Notes under the pieces: generated by a model | Seen by the model: the letters and a program-made list of their open reading frames with translations, nothing else | Told to the model about the DNA's origin: nothing | The model's database searches: none | Made by a program: the position numbers and the translations under genes | Shown here: positions 53,725 to 62,934 of the stretch, piece by piece | How positions within the stretch are numbered: position 1 is the stretch's first letter | How the letters are laid out: each line of letters begins with the position of its first letter | Assembly (NCBI RefSeq): GCF_947500065.1 | Contig: NZ_CANMQT010000005.1 | Coordinates: forward strand, 1 to 64,000 | Direction of reading: 5' to 3' | Length of the DNA stretch: 64,000 nt | From: an uncultured Aquimarina sp. | GTDB taxonomy: Bacteria; Bacteroidota; Bacteroidia; Flavobacteriales; Flavobacteriaceae

Positions 53725-54480
53725 TTATAGATTGTTACGCTTCAGCATATCGGGATAAAGTTCGTCTTCAACCCACATAAAATTAGGGAATATGCGAATT
53801 ATTTTTTCATAGCACAATTTGGCTAGCTGTATCTGATTGGTAGCTTCATACGCTTGCCCCAAAGCAGTCATTGTGTTTATGTACATCCAATTACTGACAA
53901 CTAGTCCTTGTTTTTCAAAGCTTCTAACTGCCTTTTCGTAATATTTAATCGCTTCTGCCTTATCACCTCCAAAAGCTGATGGGCGATAATACATGGAGTT
54001 TCCTTTTTCAATATTTCCTTGAATATTCTCCGGATCTAATTCTATAGATTTATCTATATATTTCATACTTCTCCTACCTAAGTAAATAGCCTTAAAATTT
54101 GAGATACCAATGGTAAATGCAATGTAAGCTCCTTTGTATGCTAATAGGGTTGCATTTTCGGGAGATTTTTCCAATAATTTATCAATAATTTCCTCTGATT
54201 TATCTATATATTCTTCAGCAGTATCGTGTTTTTCTGCACCGATTAACCAAGCCGTATAACCGTAATAATAACTGATAAGTTCCAATTGTTCTTCATAACT
54301 ATTCGAATTTACATTTTTTTCACACGAATGCATTAATTCGTACCACGTATCCATTTTACCTCGTGAATAAGCTTTGTAAATTGGTTCTTGATAGGCACTT
54401 TGGGAAAAGCCCAATTGTATTGAAAGCAACAAAACGCTGATTCCAATTACAAATCTTGTAATATATTTCGGTCTTTCCAT
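53725..54480 (-). CDS. Exported TPR protein
   Basis: 251 residues with a signal peptide (LLLSIQLGFSQ). TPR-like helices follow, with SIELDPENIQGNIEKGNSMYYRPSAFGGDKAEAIKYYEKAVRSFEK. Overlaps the glycosyltransferase gene by 34 bp. Possibly an accessory factor for pigment assembly; function inferred from position only. Confidence 0.8.
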   Translation of the reverse strand: MERPKYITRFVIGISVLLLSIQLGFSQSAYQEPIYKAYSRGKMDTWYELMHSCEKNVNSNSYEEQLELISYYYGYTAWLIGAEKHDTAEEYIDKSEEIIDKLLEKSPENATLLAYKGAYIAFTIGISNFKAIYLGRRSMKYIDKSIELDPENIQGNIEKGNSMYYRPSAFGGDKAEAIKYYEKAVRSFEKQGLVVSNWMYINTMTALGQAYEATNQIQLAKLCYEKIIRIFPNFMWVEDELYPDMLKRNNL

Positions 54481-55574
54481 ATTAGTTTTTTCTGTTTATT
54501 ATTTATGAGTCCTTTAATTATTATTAAAAGAAATACAATGTGCTGTGGCAGGACTAAAAGTAAGTTTTGAACAACTGATTGTTGGCTTGCCAACATTACA
54601 AAAAATCGAATAGATACAATACCTACAAGGTATGCAGTTAACCACCACAAACCCATATGTACATACACTACAAATGGAGCAATGGTCGTTAAAATTCCAA
54701 AAGAAATAGTTACTAAAATACTATTCCCGAAAAATTGAAATATGTTTTTTATGAACCCCTCAATAGCATCATCTAGTCCAACATACATTCGGCAAGAAAT
54801 GTCGTTATCTCCTAAGCGCGTATCACTAGCGAGGCCCTTTTGTTTAAACAATCTTATTATAGCGATATCTTCTACTTTATGAGACTTATATTTTTCATGA
54901 GGCCATATTGTCTTATACGTATCTGCTTTAAACATCATGAATTGTCCATTAGCAGCTGAAAAGATTTTGTTTTTTGACTTTCGAATTAGATAAATTGGAA
55001 GTATACTCAATAAAACCCAGTTCATTAAGGGTACTGAAACTTTTTCTCCCAAAGACTTGACTATTTGCTTTGGAAATATCGATAACAAATGAAGTTCGTG
55101 TTTCTGAAGATAGCTAATACTACGTTTGATCACGTCTTTTTTCACACTTACATCTGCATCTAAAAAGAGTAATATAGTACCCGTAGCAGCTTGTGCTAGT
55201 TGGTGACAAGCATGATTCTTACCTAACCAACCTTGTGGAAGTCCATCCCCATTTAATAGTTTAATATTAGGTTTGAGTGATGCCCAATGCTCAATGATAC
55301 TTTCCGTTTTATCGGTTGAGTGATCGTTGTAGACAATGATTTCGAGCATACTGTATTCAAACGTAGATAATTGCTCTAGCAAGGTTCCAATATTTTCTTC
55401 CTCATTACGAGCGGGTATTAAAATCGAGACACGTGGCACTGACGTTAATGAAGTTACCTTTGGTAAATAAGCAAACGAAAGATAATTAACAAATGCTACA
55501 AGCAATCTGATAATAAGCAGGGTTATTAGGAAATAACAGAAATAAATCATTTTACACCTTGTTTTGTAAAACAC
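54447..55574 (-). CDS. Glycosyltransferase family 2, CruG-like
   Basis: 375 residues. An N-terminal membrane helix precedes a GT2 fold with VSILIPARNEEENIGTLLEQL, VYNDHSTDKT and the LFLDADVSVKK DxD motif, then C-terminal membrane helices. Given the neighbours it probably attaches a sugar to a hydroxylated carotenoid. Overlaps the acyltransferase gene by 28 bp. Confidence 0.85.
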   Translation of the reverse strand: MFYKTRCKMIYFCYFLITLLIIRLLVAFVNYLSFAYLPKVTSLTSVPRVSILIPARNEEENIGTLLEQLSTFEYSMLEIIVYNDHSTDKTESIIEHWASLKPNIKLLNGDGLPQGWLGKNHACHQLAQAATGTILLFLDADVSVKKDVIKRSISYLQKHELHLLSIFPKQIVKSLGEKVSVPLMNWVLLSILPIYLIRKSKNKIFSAANGQFMMFKADTYKTIWPHEKYKSHKVEDIAIIRLFKQKGLASDTRLGDNDISCRMYVGLDDAIEGFIKNIFQFFGNSILVTISFGILTTIAPFVVYVHMGLWWLTAYLVGIVSIRFFVMLASQQSVVQNLLLVLPQHIVFLLIIIKGLINNKQKKLIWKDRNILQDL

Positions 55575-56167
55575 ATTTTTGCAAAACGATTAAATTCTCG
55601 TTCTACATCCTCAGCATTTATATTTGTACTTATGGTATGTGTCTCATAATAGACACACATATCGGGTCTAAGTTTAGTTCCATAATTAATAAGATTTACA
55701 TTATAGACCAATTGGAAATCATTTTTTGTATTTTTTAGAATATGCGAAAGTAAGCCTTTTTCAAAAGTAAACTCTCGTGTATATATGCTCTTTATTCTCC
55801 CTTGTGGAAAAAACAAAAATAAATTCTCTTTATCCTGTAACATTTCAACAGCATAATCAAGGCTGGCTATACTTGATCGCTTGCCTTTGTTGATTGAGCT
55901 AGCTCCAATTTTAGTTAATAACATATTTTTCCTCAATTCCTTTTCCAGCATCATAAAATTAAACCTTCTTTTAAAAATTTTGAAGTTTAATAAGATTTGA
56001 ATAAAGCCATCATAAAACGAGAAATGATTACTGATCATAAGAATAGGAAGTCCCTTTTCTTCGTACTGACCTGTATACTTAATACTCCCAAAAAAAAAGC
56101 CTATCAGCACTTTCGTATAATACTTAGAAAACTTTACCCACAATTTATTATGATTAGCTCGTATCAT
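55547..56167 (-). CDS. PlsC-type acyltransferase
   Basis: 206 residues. The HX4D motif is NHFSFYD (about 47-53) and the second block is FPQGRIKS. Lysophosphatidic-acid acyltransferase fold. In this operon it most likely esterifies the carotenoid-bound sugar with a fatty acid; phospholipid synthesis is an alternative. Overlaps CruF-like gene by 4 bp. Confidence 0.88.
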   Translation of the reverse strand: MIRANHNKLWVKFSKYYTKVLIGFFFGSIKYTGQYEEKGLPILMISNHFSFYDGFIQILLNFKIFKRRFNFMMLEKELRKNMLLTKIGASSINKGKRSSIASLDYAVEMLQDKENLFLFFPQGRIKSIYTREFTFEKGLLSHILKNTKNDFQLVYNVNLINYGTKLRPDMCVYYETHTISTNINAEDVEREFNRFAKMCFTKQGVK

Positions 56168-56823
56168 TCTTTAGTATAAATATTGAGAATAACTAAAACT
56201 ATAAAAAAACCGAATTGGACAAAAAATAACCAACGTGCAGGTGGATTGTTTGTATTTATCTTAAATTTCTGAATACCCCAATTAAAAATTAAAGCCAATA
56301 AAAACCAGACTATATAGTTATTTATAGGCGGATCATTTTTTGAAAACACCCACATATCCATTAAGGGAGCTGCTTTCTCTAGTAAGATATCGTATAGTAC
56401 CATCAGTGATGCAGCACCTACAATAATCGGAATGTTTTTGGATGTGTATTTAGAGATAATACTATTAGAAGCATATGTTAAAAAAACCCAATTAAGGCCA
56501 ATGATAACAGGTACATCAACTATTTTGATACCAAGCCCTTTACCGTACGCATATACTCCAAATAATTTACCAGTTGCTACACCAATAATTTCGATTGCAA
56601 TGCTTAGTATAAAAATACTTACTAAAACGGCAATCGTTCTTATATTCCACTCTTTATGATGTAAAAAGATTGCTACGGTAACTAAAACAAGTGTGTAAGG
56701 TGTAATTAGTATAAACAAATTGTGAGTAAAAGGCGTAAAATATAAAGCCAATCCCACACAGTAAAAAACTATAAAGGTTATTGGAAGCCCCTCATTAACA
56801 ATGTATTTAATTATCCGGTTCAT
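56164..56823 (-). CDS. cruF: CruF-like carotenoid hydratase (DUF422)
   Basis: 219 residues with about seven transmembrane helices. The GVATGKLFGVYAYGKGLGIKIVDVPVIIGLNW block and LYDILLEKAAPLMDMW are typical of CruF/DUF422 carotenoid 1',2'-hydratases. Its ATG overlaps the stop of the crtI-family remnant (ATGA). Confidence 0.85.
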   Translation of the reverse strand: MNRIIKYIVNEGLPITFIVFYCVGLALYFTPFTHNLFILITPYTLVLVTVAIFLHHKEWNIRTIAVLVSIFILSIAIEIIGVATGKLFGVYAYGKGLGIKIVDVPVIIGLNWVFLTYASNSIISKYTSKNIPIIVGAASLMVLYDILLEKAAPLMDMWVFSKNDPPINNYIVWFLLALIFNWGIQKFKINTNNPPARWLFFVQFGFFIVLVILNIYTKE

Positions 56824-56981
56824 CTATTATGCGGGTATTTCATTAGCAACACTTTTGCACTAGCTAAACAGCGTGATATTCCTTTAGGATGTGTGTTTTT
56901 TTCAAATACACTTACTTCATGTCCTTTTCTGCAAACAACAACCAAGCCACCAATTCTGAAATCAATCATTGCAATCTTCAT
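56820..56981 (-). pseudogene. crtI-family carotenoid desaturase remnant with internal deletion
   Basis: 53 codons between the cyclase and CruF-like genes, with ATGA overlaps at both ends. The first ~30 residues (MKIAMIDFRIGGL ... GHEVSVFEKN) match the FAD-binding start of CrtI/CrtD desaturases, with the usual GxGxxG degraded. The last ~24 (THPKGISRCLASAKVL) resemble the C-terminus of the same family (HPGGGIP.CL.SAK). About 430 residues are missing between the two, with the reading frame kept. An origin by one deletion is inferred. Confidence 0.75.
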
Positions 56982-57676
56982 ACCTTTTTAGTTTTTTTAA
57001 ACCTCTTTTCAAAAATATGAGTTAACGCCAAAGGTGATAAAAGCAATGAAAAATTATAAAACATATCTTCAAGCGGAAATGAAAGAACACGAATTCCCAA
57101 TATTACTTGAGGGTTATAATCAAAAACGGCTTCTTCAATTCCTGTACCCGTTAAGATTCCGTTTATAATAAAAAATGGGATGAGTAAAATTGGATATATT
57201 GCTAAATAGTACTGTACTACTTCTTTGCTAAAATAATAACTTAATAAAAGTATCGCTGGCAAAACAAGGAAATTAACAAAAGTATAGGTCAGATCTTGAT
57301 TTAACAGCGAAGTTATAATTGATAATACTACAATTATAAAAGTTAATTTTTTTGTCCATTGTTCATTTAACTTGAATTTTGGAAAATGAAATTTAACCGC
57401 GTAAAACGAGAACGCGCAAGCGTATGGAATGGCAATAAAAAACAGGTATTCTTCTAAAGGAAGCTTATTTATATATATGCCTGAATTATACATTGGGTTA
57501 AAAAACCAACATCCAATATGTGTAAAGATAATATCCCAAGTAACAAAAACCACCATCGTTATTAAGATTGCAGGAAGCAGATATTTCCAACGCTTATATA
57601 GTTTAAGATTTTTTTCGAAACTCAAAGCTAGAGGTCCAGCAAGTGAAATAATAAGTATAATTAAATAGAGTGACAT
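56978..57676 (-). CDS. Lycopene cyclase, CrtYcd membrane type
   Basis: 232 residues with about seven transmembrane segments. Two cyclase half-domains are fused: PLEEYLFF (about 75) in the first half and PLEDMFYNF (about 204) in the second. Converts linear lycopene ends to beta-ionone rings. ATGA overlap with the desaturase remnant shows tight operon packing. Confidence 0.88.
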   Translation of the reverse strand: MSLYLIILIISLAGPLALSFEKNLKLYKRWKYLLPAILITMVVFVTWDIIFTHIGCWFFNPMYNSGIYINKLPLEEYLFFIAIPYACAFSFYAVKFHFPKFKLNEQWTKKLTFIIVVLSIITSLLNQDLTYTFVNFLVLPAILLLSYYFSKEVVQYYLAIYPILLIPFFIINGILTGTGIEEAVFDYNPQVILGIRVLSFPLEDMFYNFSLLLSPLALTHIFEKRFKKTKKV

Positions 57677-57697
57677 AGTTCGTGATTTTCTGGTGTT

Positions 57698-58534
57698 CTA
57701 TGCCAGTTTAAGCTTCTTACTGATGTAAATAGAGCCTAATGACCATATCTTAACTCTATTAGGAATTCGAATTCGCTCATTAAGTAATTTCTCGACAGGA
57801 GTACTCTCTATCTTTGTTGTAAGTTTAGTGTAATAAAGATAGGCTGCATACACTCCTTTTTTTGAATTATCAGGCAATTCTTTGATTCCTAATAAAGCAA
57901 CTCTGAAATCTTCGTTAATATCATTAATGATTTTGTTCTTGATATTTTCAGTTAGTTTATTATCCCTCAAGATTGGGAAGTAGATGCGATGTAACTCATT
58001 GGTATCATCATTGATATCACGCAAGAAATTTACTTTCTGAAAAGCAGAACCTAAACGCATAGCAGCAGGTTTTAAATCCTGATAACGTTCTTCATCTCCA
58101 TTAACAAAAACCTTAAGGCACATTAGCCCCACTACATCAGCCGATCCATATATATACGCTTTAATCTCATTATCATCGAACTCTTTCTTTGATAAATCAC
58201 TGCGCATGCTTTTTAAGAAAGCTTGTATTAATTCATCATCAATATTGTATTTACGAACCGTTATTTGAAATGAATTGAGTATTGGATTCAGGCTTATACC
58301 TTGGTCATAGGCGCGATAGTAATCTTCTTCAAAATTTGAAAATAAAGTGGCTTTATCGTAATCGTGAAATGTATCAACAATCTCATCCGCAAAACGCACA
58401 AAGCCATAAATACTATAGATGCAATCTCTTATTGATTTATCAAACAGTTTAATACCCATTGAAAATGAAGTACTATAATTTTGTGTAACAATTTTACTAC
58501 ACTTAAATGATACATCATCAAATAATTCCTTCAT
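57698..58534 (-). CDS. crtB: Phytoene synthase
   Basis: 278 residues. Both Asp-rich motifs are present: FADEIVDTFHDYD (about 47) and LRDINDDTNELHRIYFP (about 173). Squalene/phytoene synthase family; joins two GGPP molecules to phytoene, the entry step of carotenoid synthesis. First gene of the minus operon, 21 bp upstream of the cyclase. Confidence 0.94.
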   Translation of the reverse strand: MKELFDDVSFKCSKIVTQNYSTSFSMGIKLFDKSIRDCIYSIYGFVRFADEIVDTFHDYDKATLFSNFEEDYYRAYDQGISLNPILNSFQITVRKYNIDDELIQAFLKSMRSDLSKKEFDDNEIKAYIYGSADVVGLMCLKVFVNGDEERYQDLKPAAMRLGSAFQKVNFLRDINDDTNELHRIYFPILRDNKLTENIKNKIINDINEDFRVALLGIKELPDNSKKGVYAAYLYYTKLTTKIESTPVEKLLNERIRIPNRVKIWSLGSIYISKKLKLA

Positions 58535-59021
58535 TTACTCCTTTTTAAATTTTTCTAATGCAATTTGATGATAATACAATATCATAATCATCACTACTTA
58601 AAAACATTACTTCAATCTATTCACCTGTATAAGAGGTATATGTCTGAAGAGCTAGTTACGCATTAAAACTATTTAATTCTTCTTACTTAGTATGTTGACA
58701 AGTTAATATCGTTTGCAAAAGTAATCATCTTTTTCAAACTCGCCTACTTTTTAAATAGGCAATTACACTATCCTATAAACCTCTCTTAGTGTGGTTTGGT
58801 CATCTTTATAGTTTAATCATAAAATGTTGGAATTACTTATTGTAAAAAATATTCCTCTAGGCATAAATAACATTTTATGACAAAACATAGCTATCCTTTA
58901 AGTCCACGAGGTTTGTTATATTTAATGCATGCTATAAAAATAACTTCATAAGAATAATTGAAATAAAAGGTTTCTCACAAAAAAAACAATAAATTGAACT
59001 TGACTATTAAAAAGTAATATA
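58535..59021. other. Divergent intergenic region
   Basis: About 490 bp between crtB (minus) and the nitronate monooxygenase gene (plus), with no gene found. It should contain promoters for both directions. A short hairpin GCCTAC...TAGGC lies near 58743-58762. Confidence 0.5.
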
Positions 59022-59993
59022 ATGAAAACTAAAATAACTGAACTGTTTGGTATTGAACATCCTATCATGCAAGGAGGAATGCACTATGTAGGGTTTGCTG
59101 AATTGGCTGCAGCTGTTTCTAATGCAGGTGGTATTGGAACAATAACAGGATTAACCCAAAAAACTCCAGCTGATTTAGCAAATGAAATTGCAAAATGTAA
59201 AGACCTGACCGATAAACCTTTTGCAGTAAATCTAACATTTTTACCGACCGTTAATGCACCTGATTATCCTGGTTATGTAAAAGCCATTATTGAAGGAGGT
59301 GTAACAGTTGTAGAAACTGCAGGACGTAATCCTCAAGAGGTTCTGCCATATCTAAAAGGTGCAGGAATTAAGATCATTCATAAATGCACTTCTGTAAGAC
59401 ATGCCCTAAAAGCTCAGTCTATTGGTTGTGATGCTGTCTCAGTTGATGGTTTCGAGTGTGGTGGTCATCCAGGAGAAGATGATATTCCGAATATGATTTT
59501 ACTACCACGTGCTCAAGAAGAATTAGAAATTCCATTTTTGGCTTCCGGTGGAATGGCAGATGCTCGCTCTTTGGTAGCTTCTTTAGCTATGGGTGCTGAA
59601 GGTATAAATATGGGAACCCGCTTTATGGCGACTCAAGAAGCACCTATCCATGAAAATGTAAAACAAGCCATTTTGGACGCCACTGAATTGGATACACGTT
59701 TAGTTATGCGACCGTTAAGAAATACAGAACGAGTAATGAACAATGCAGCCGTGCAGCGATTGCTAGAAAAAGAAAAAAAATTAGGAAAGAACATCCAATT
59801 TGAAGATATCATTGAGGAAGTAGCAGGCGTATATCCCAAAATTATGATTGACGGAGATATGGAGATTGGAGCATGGTCTTGCGGGATGGTAGTAGGGCTG
59901 ATTCATGATATACCAACCTGTAAAGAGCTAATTGACCGTATTATGGAAGAAACAAACAACCTAATTACCAAAAGATTGAACGGTTTACTTTGA
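59022..59993 (+). CDS. Nitronate monooxygenase (NPD-type flavoprotein)
   Basis: 323 residues. TIM-barrel flavoprotein of the 2-nitropropane dioxygenase family: HPIMQGGMHYVGFAELAAAVSNAGGIG at the start (FMN binding), VSVDGFECGGHPGEDD with the catalytic His, LASGGMADARSL and GINMGTRFMATQEAP. FabK-type enoyl reductases are related; the ECGGHPG motif favours nitronate monooxygenase. Confidence 0.92.
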   Translation: MKTKITELFGIEHPIMQGGMHYVGFAELAAAVSNAGGIGTITGLTQKTPADLANEIAKCKDLTDKPFAVNLTFLPTVNAPDYPGYVKAIIEGGVTVVETAGRNPQEVLPYLKGAGIKIIHKCTSVRHALKAQSIGCDAVSVDGFECGGHPGEDDIPNMILLPRAQEELEIPFLASGGMADARSLVASLAMGAEGINMGTRFMATQEAPIHENVKQAILDATELDTRLVMRPLRNTERVMNNAAVQRLLEKEKKLGKNIQFEDIIEEVAGVYPKIMIDGDMEIGAWSCGMVVGLIHDIPTCKELIDRIMEETNNLITKRLNGLL

Positions 59994-60100
59994 GTTAAAT
60001 AAAACATACATCTGAATTGGAGGTAAATTTATTTTTTTCGAGAATCTAACATTGAATTTGGACATAAAAAAACAAACTTATAAACACTAATTATTAAATT

Positions 60101-60457
60101 ATGCTAATCGATATTAACCCGAAATTACCAATGCGTAACAAAAGTGTTACCAGGGAATATTATATAAATAAGTTGGGGTTTCAAGAATTTGGGAGTGCTG
60201 ACTTTGATGGTTATTTGATGATGGAAAAAGATCAAATTCAAATTCACTTCTTTGAATTTAAAGAACTGGATCCTAAAGAAAATTATGGCCAAGTATATAT
60301 TAGAACTGATAACATTGACAACTTTTACCAATTATTATTAGACCATAAAACGAGTATTCACCCAAATGGTAAATTGGAAATCAAACCTTGGGGACAAAAG
60401 GAGTTTTCTGTTCTTGACCCGGATAGTAATCTATTGACATTCGGACAAAGTCTTTAG
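60101..60457 (+). CDS. VOC-family (bleomycin-resistance-like) protein
   Basis: 118 residues with two beta-alpha-beta-beta-beta units: PMRNKSVTREYYINKLGFQEFG, IQIHFFEFKELDP, YIRTDNIDNFYQLLLD and KEFSVLDPDSNLLTFGQ. Similar to bleomycin-binding and glyoxalase-fold proteins; ligand unknown. Confidence 0.9.
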   Translation: MLIDINPKLPMRNKSVTREYYINKLGFQEFGSADFDGYLMMEKDQIQIHFFEFKELDPKENYGQVYIRTDNIDNFYQLLLDHKTSIHPNGKLEIKPWGQKEFSVLDPDSNLLTFGQSL

Positions 60458-60560
60458 AAATAAAAAACGAATCACTGATACGCTTTATAATTAATTGTTT
60501 CTGTAATTCATTATAGAAATCACTTGCTAATGAACATTTCTTAAGGAACACTAAATAAAT

Positions 60561-60995
60561 ATGACAAACTATAAATTAATCATAATAGTATTTAGCTTTT
60601 TATATTTAGGAAGTTGTGGCATCCATAATAAATCCTATTCAAAAAATAAAAATTGGCTTGAGGGTACATGGACCGGAATAGCATTTCAAATTGACCTCTC
60701 TGAAGACAATCAATGGACAATTGAATTAGATATAGACATAGAAAAAGAAACTTACAACATCTCATATCCCAGCTTGAACTGTTCAGGGAATTGGAAACTG
60801 ATAAAATATTCAGAAGACCAAGCTACATTTATGGAAGTAATTAAAAACAACACATCAGTTTGTATCGAACACGGTATCATAATTCTTTCCAAAATTGATA
60901 ATGAGCGAGTTTTATATAGTTATTTTTACAATGATGGGGTTAATAGTGATGGCAAAAAAGCTACTGCTTTTTCTACATTAGAAAAAAACAAATAG
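60561..60995 (+). CDS. Putative lipoprotein
   Basis: 144 residues. Lipobox YLGSC (Cys about 19) and a small beta-rich domain (WLEGTWTGIAFQIDLS...) that looks lipocalin-like. No specific family assigned. Confidence 0.78.
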   Translation: MTNYKLIIIVFSFLYLGSCGIHNKSYSKNKNWLEGTWTGIAFQIDLSEDNQWTIELDIDIEKETYNISYPSLNCSGNWKLIKYSEDQATFMEVIKNNTSVCIEHGIIILSKIDNERVLYSYFYNDGVNSDGKKATAFSTLEKNK

Positions 60996-61118
60996 TAGCT
61001 AACAACACCATATAAATAATAGTGTCTATGAGATACCTCTCTTTATAGCTATCCATTGCGTAATATCAATCACCCAAACATTTTTAAGTATTTTTTATCA
61101 TTCGAATAATACCCAAAC

Positions 61119-62018
61119 ATGAAAAAACTAATTTTGCTAGTATTAGGTATAGTGCTAACATCCTGTTTAACTGCTCAAAGCACTACAATTAAAGCCCCTA
61201 AACTAAGTCCATTTCAAAAAACTCAAACAAAAATTGGTATTGTCGATGTTTCTTTAGAGTACTCTCGTCCATCCATGAGAGGAAGAAAAATATTTGGTGA
61301 CCTTGAACCTTTTGACAAGATCTGGCGAACTGGTGCAAATAAAAACACTAAAATAACTTTTTCTGATTATGTAGTAATTGAAAACGTACAATTAACGCCA
61401 GGCACATACACTATTTTCACAAAGCCCAATCCGGATACATGGGATATTTATTTTCATACTGAATTGGATGAATACGGTGTGCCGGATATCGTTAAACCTG
61501 AAAATATTGTTGCGAAAGTTACTGTTCCTACCTTTAAATTAAATAAAGACGTAGAAACTCTGTCAATAACATTTGATAACATGACTGGAAACTCAGCTAT
61601 GTTGGGAATTGCATGGGAAAGAACGTATGTTTCCGTATTGATACAAATACCAACAGATAAAATATTAAAAAAAATATTAAAAGAAGATAAGATTTCTCTC
61701 GCTAAAAAATATGCTACATCCGCATACATTTATTTTGACTTAGAAAAAGATAATAAAAAAGCTCTGGAAGCTATTAATAATTCAATAAGTATTCGTGAAA
61801 ATGGTATAACCTTTGAAGAGTTATTAAAAACTGCTGACCTGCGAGATAAAGGATTACTTGCTAACTATTCTATGAAATCAGAAATACTTATAGATTTAAA
61901 TAAGAAGGAAGAAGCGCTCAAATATGCCAACAGATCATTAATAATCGCTAATAAAATTAGTAATGAATGGTGGATAAAACACAACACTAAAAACATAAAG
62001 GATTGGAGTAATGATTAA
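61119..62018 (+). CDS. DUF2911 domain lipoprotein
   Basis: 299 residues with a lipobox LTSC (Cys about 16). DUF2911 is clear: KIGIVDVSLEYSRPSMRGRKIFGDLEPFDKIWRTGANKNTKI and GTYTIFTKPN. A C-terminal TPR-like region (about 200-299) follows. Widespread in Bacteroidota; function unknown. Confidence 0.92.
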   Translation: MKKLILLVLGIVLTSCLTAQSTTIKAPKLSPFQKTQTKIGIVDVSLEYSRPSMRGRKIFGDLEPFDKIWRTGANKNTKITFSDYVVIENVQLTPGTYTIFTKPNPDTWDIYFHTELDEYGVPDIVKPENIVAKVTVPTFKLNKDVETLSITFDNMTGNSAMLGIAWERTYVSVLIQIPTDKILKKILKEDKISLAKKYATSAYIYFDLEKDNKKALEAINNSISIRENGITFEELLKTADLRDKGLLANYSMKSEILIDLNKKEEALKYANRSLIIANKISNEWWIKHNTKNIKDWSND

Positions 62019-62173
62019 AATGATATACAACAATTTGTTTTTAGGGGATTTCAGCGAAAAAACCAAGAAACATGTAACAATCCAAAAGATTAGAAACTAA
62101 TTTAGTGTATTATCCAATCTTTAAAATTGTGTAAATTACTTTCATTAACAAATATTAAAAAAGAATAAAACCT

Positions 62174-62701
62174 ATGAAAGTCCACATAGAAACAGAGAGA
62201 TTAATTATAAGAGAGCTAGAAGAATATGATACGAAAGGGATTTTTGAGCTCGATTCAGATCCGGATGTTCATGAATATTTAGGAAAAAAGCCCATAAAGA
62301 CAATGGAAGAGGCAAAACAAGCGATTGACTTTATAAGGAATCAATATCTTGAGAATGGAATTGGACGTTGGGCTATTATTGATAAAAAAACAGAAGATTT
62401 CATTGGTTGGACTGGATTAAAATATAAACAAAGATTAAGAAAAGATTTTAGTTACTATGACTTAGGTTATAGACTCAGGAAAAAATATTGGGGAAATGGA
62501 ATTGCTACCGAAACAGCGATCGAATCTCTTAAATATGGATTCGAGAAATTTAATTTGAAAGAAATTGGTGCAGCAGCAGATGTTAATCATGTAGCCTCGA
62601 ACAAAATTCTAAAAAAAATTGGTCTAAAATTTATTGATACTTTTGACTATGAAAGTGTGACTCATAATTGGTATAATATTAAAAAATCTGAGTTTGTTTA
62701 A
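62174..62701 (+). CDS. GNAT-family N-acetyltransferase (RimJ/RimL type)
   Basis: 175 residues: HIETERLIIRELEEYDTKGIFELDSDPDVHEYLGKKP, the acetyl-CoA loop YRLRKKYWGNGIATETA (about 108) and NHVASNKILKKIGLKF. Related to the cassette-borne acetyltransferase at 38950 but clearly a different gene. Confidence 0.92.
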   Translation: MKVHIETERLIIRELEEYDTKGIFELDSDPDVHEYLGKKPIKTMEEAKQAIDFIRNQYLENGIGRWAIIDKKTEDFIGWTGLKYKQRLRKDFSYYDLGYRLRKKYWGNGIATETAIESLKYGFEKFNLKEIGAAADVNHVASNKILKKIGLKFIDTFDYESVTHNWYNIKKSEFV

Positions 62702-62830
62702 AAGAATTTATCAAATCATTGCCAACCTGAAGGTCATCAAAAAACTTTTATACTTGATGAAGATGGACTTGTGATTGAATTAATTGATTTAATCGTTCAA
62801 GATGCTATTTATAAAAAACATGTAAATTGA
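62702..62830 (+). pseudogene. Possible C-terminal gene fragment
   Basis: 42 codons in the same frame directly after the GNAT stop, reading KNLSNHCQPEGHQKTFILDEDGLVIELIDLIV. The composition is protein-like and no start is visible. It could be the 3' end of a lost gene; low confidence. Confidence 0.3.
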
Positions 62831-62934
62831 TTGGCTCAAACACAGTTAACCTACTCATAAGCAACAAGTTATAACTCTTCATAATTAGAGAAGTTAAAAT
62901 TTATAAGAATTACAAAAAATACACAAGATAAAAT

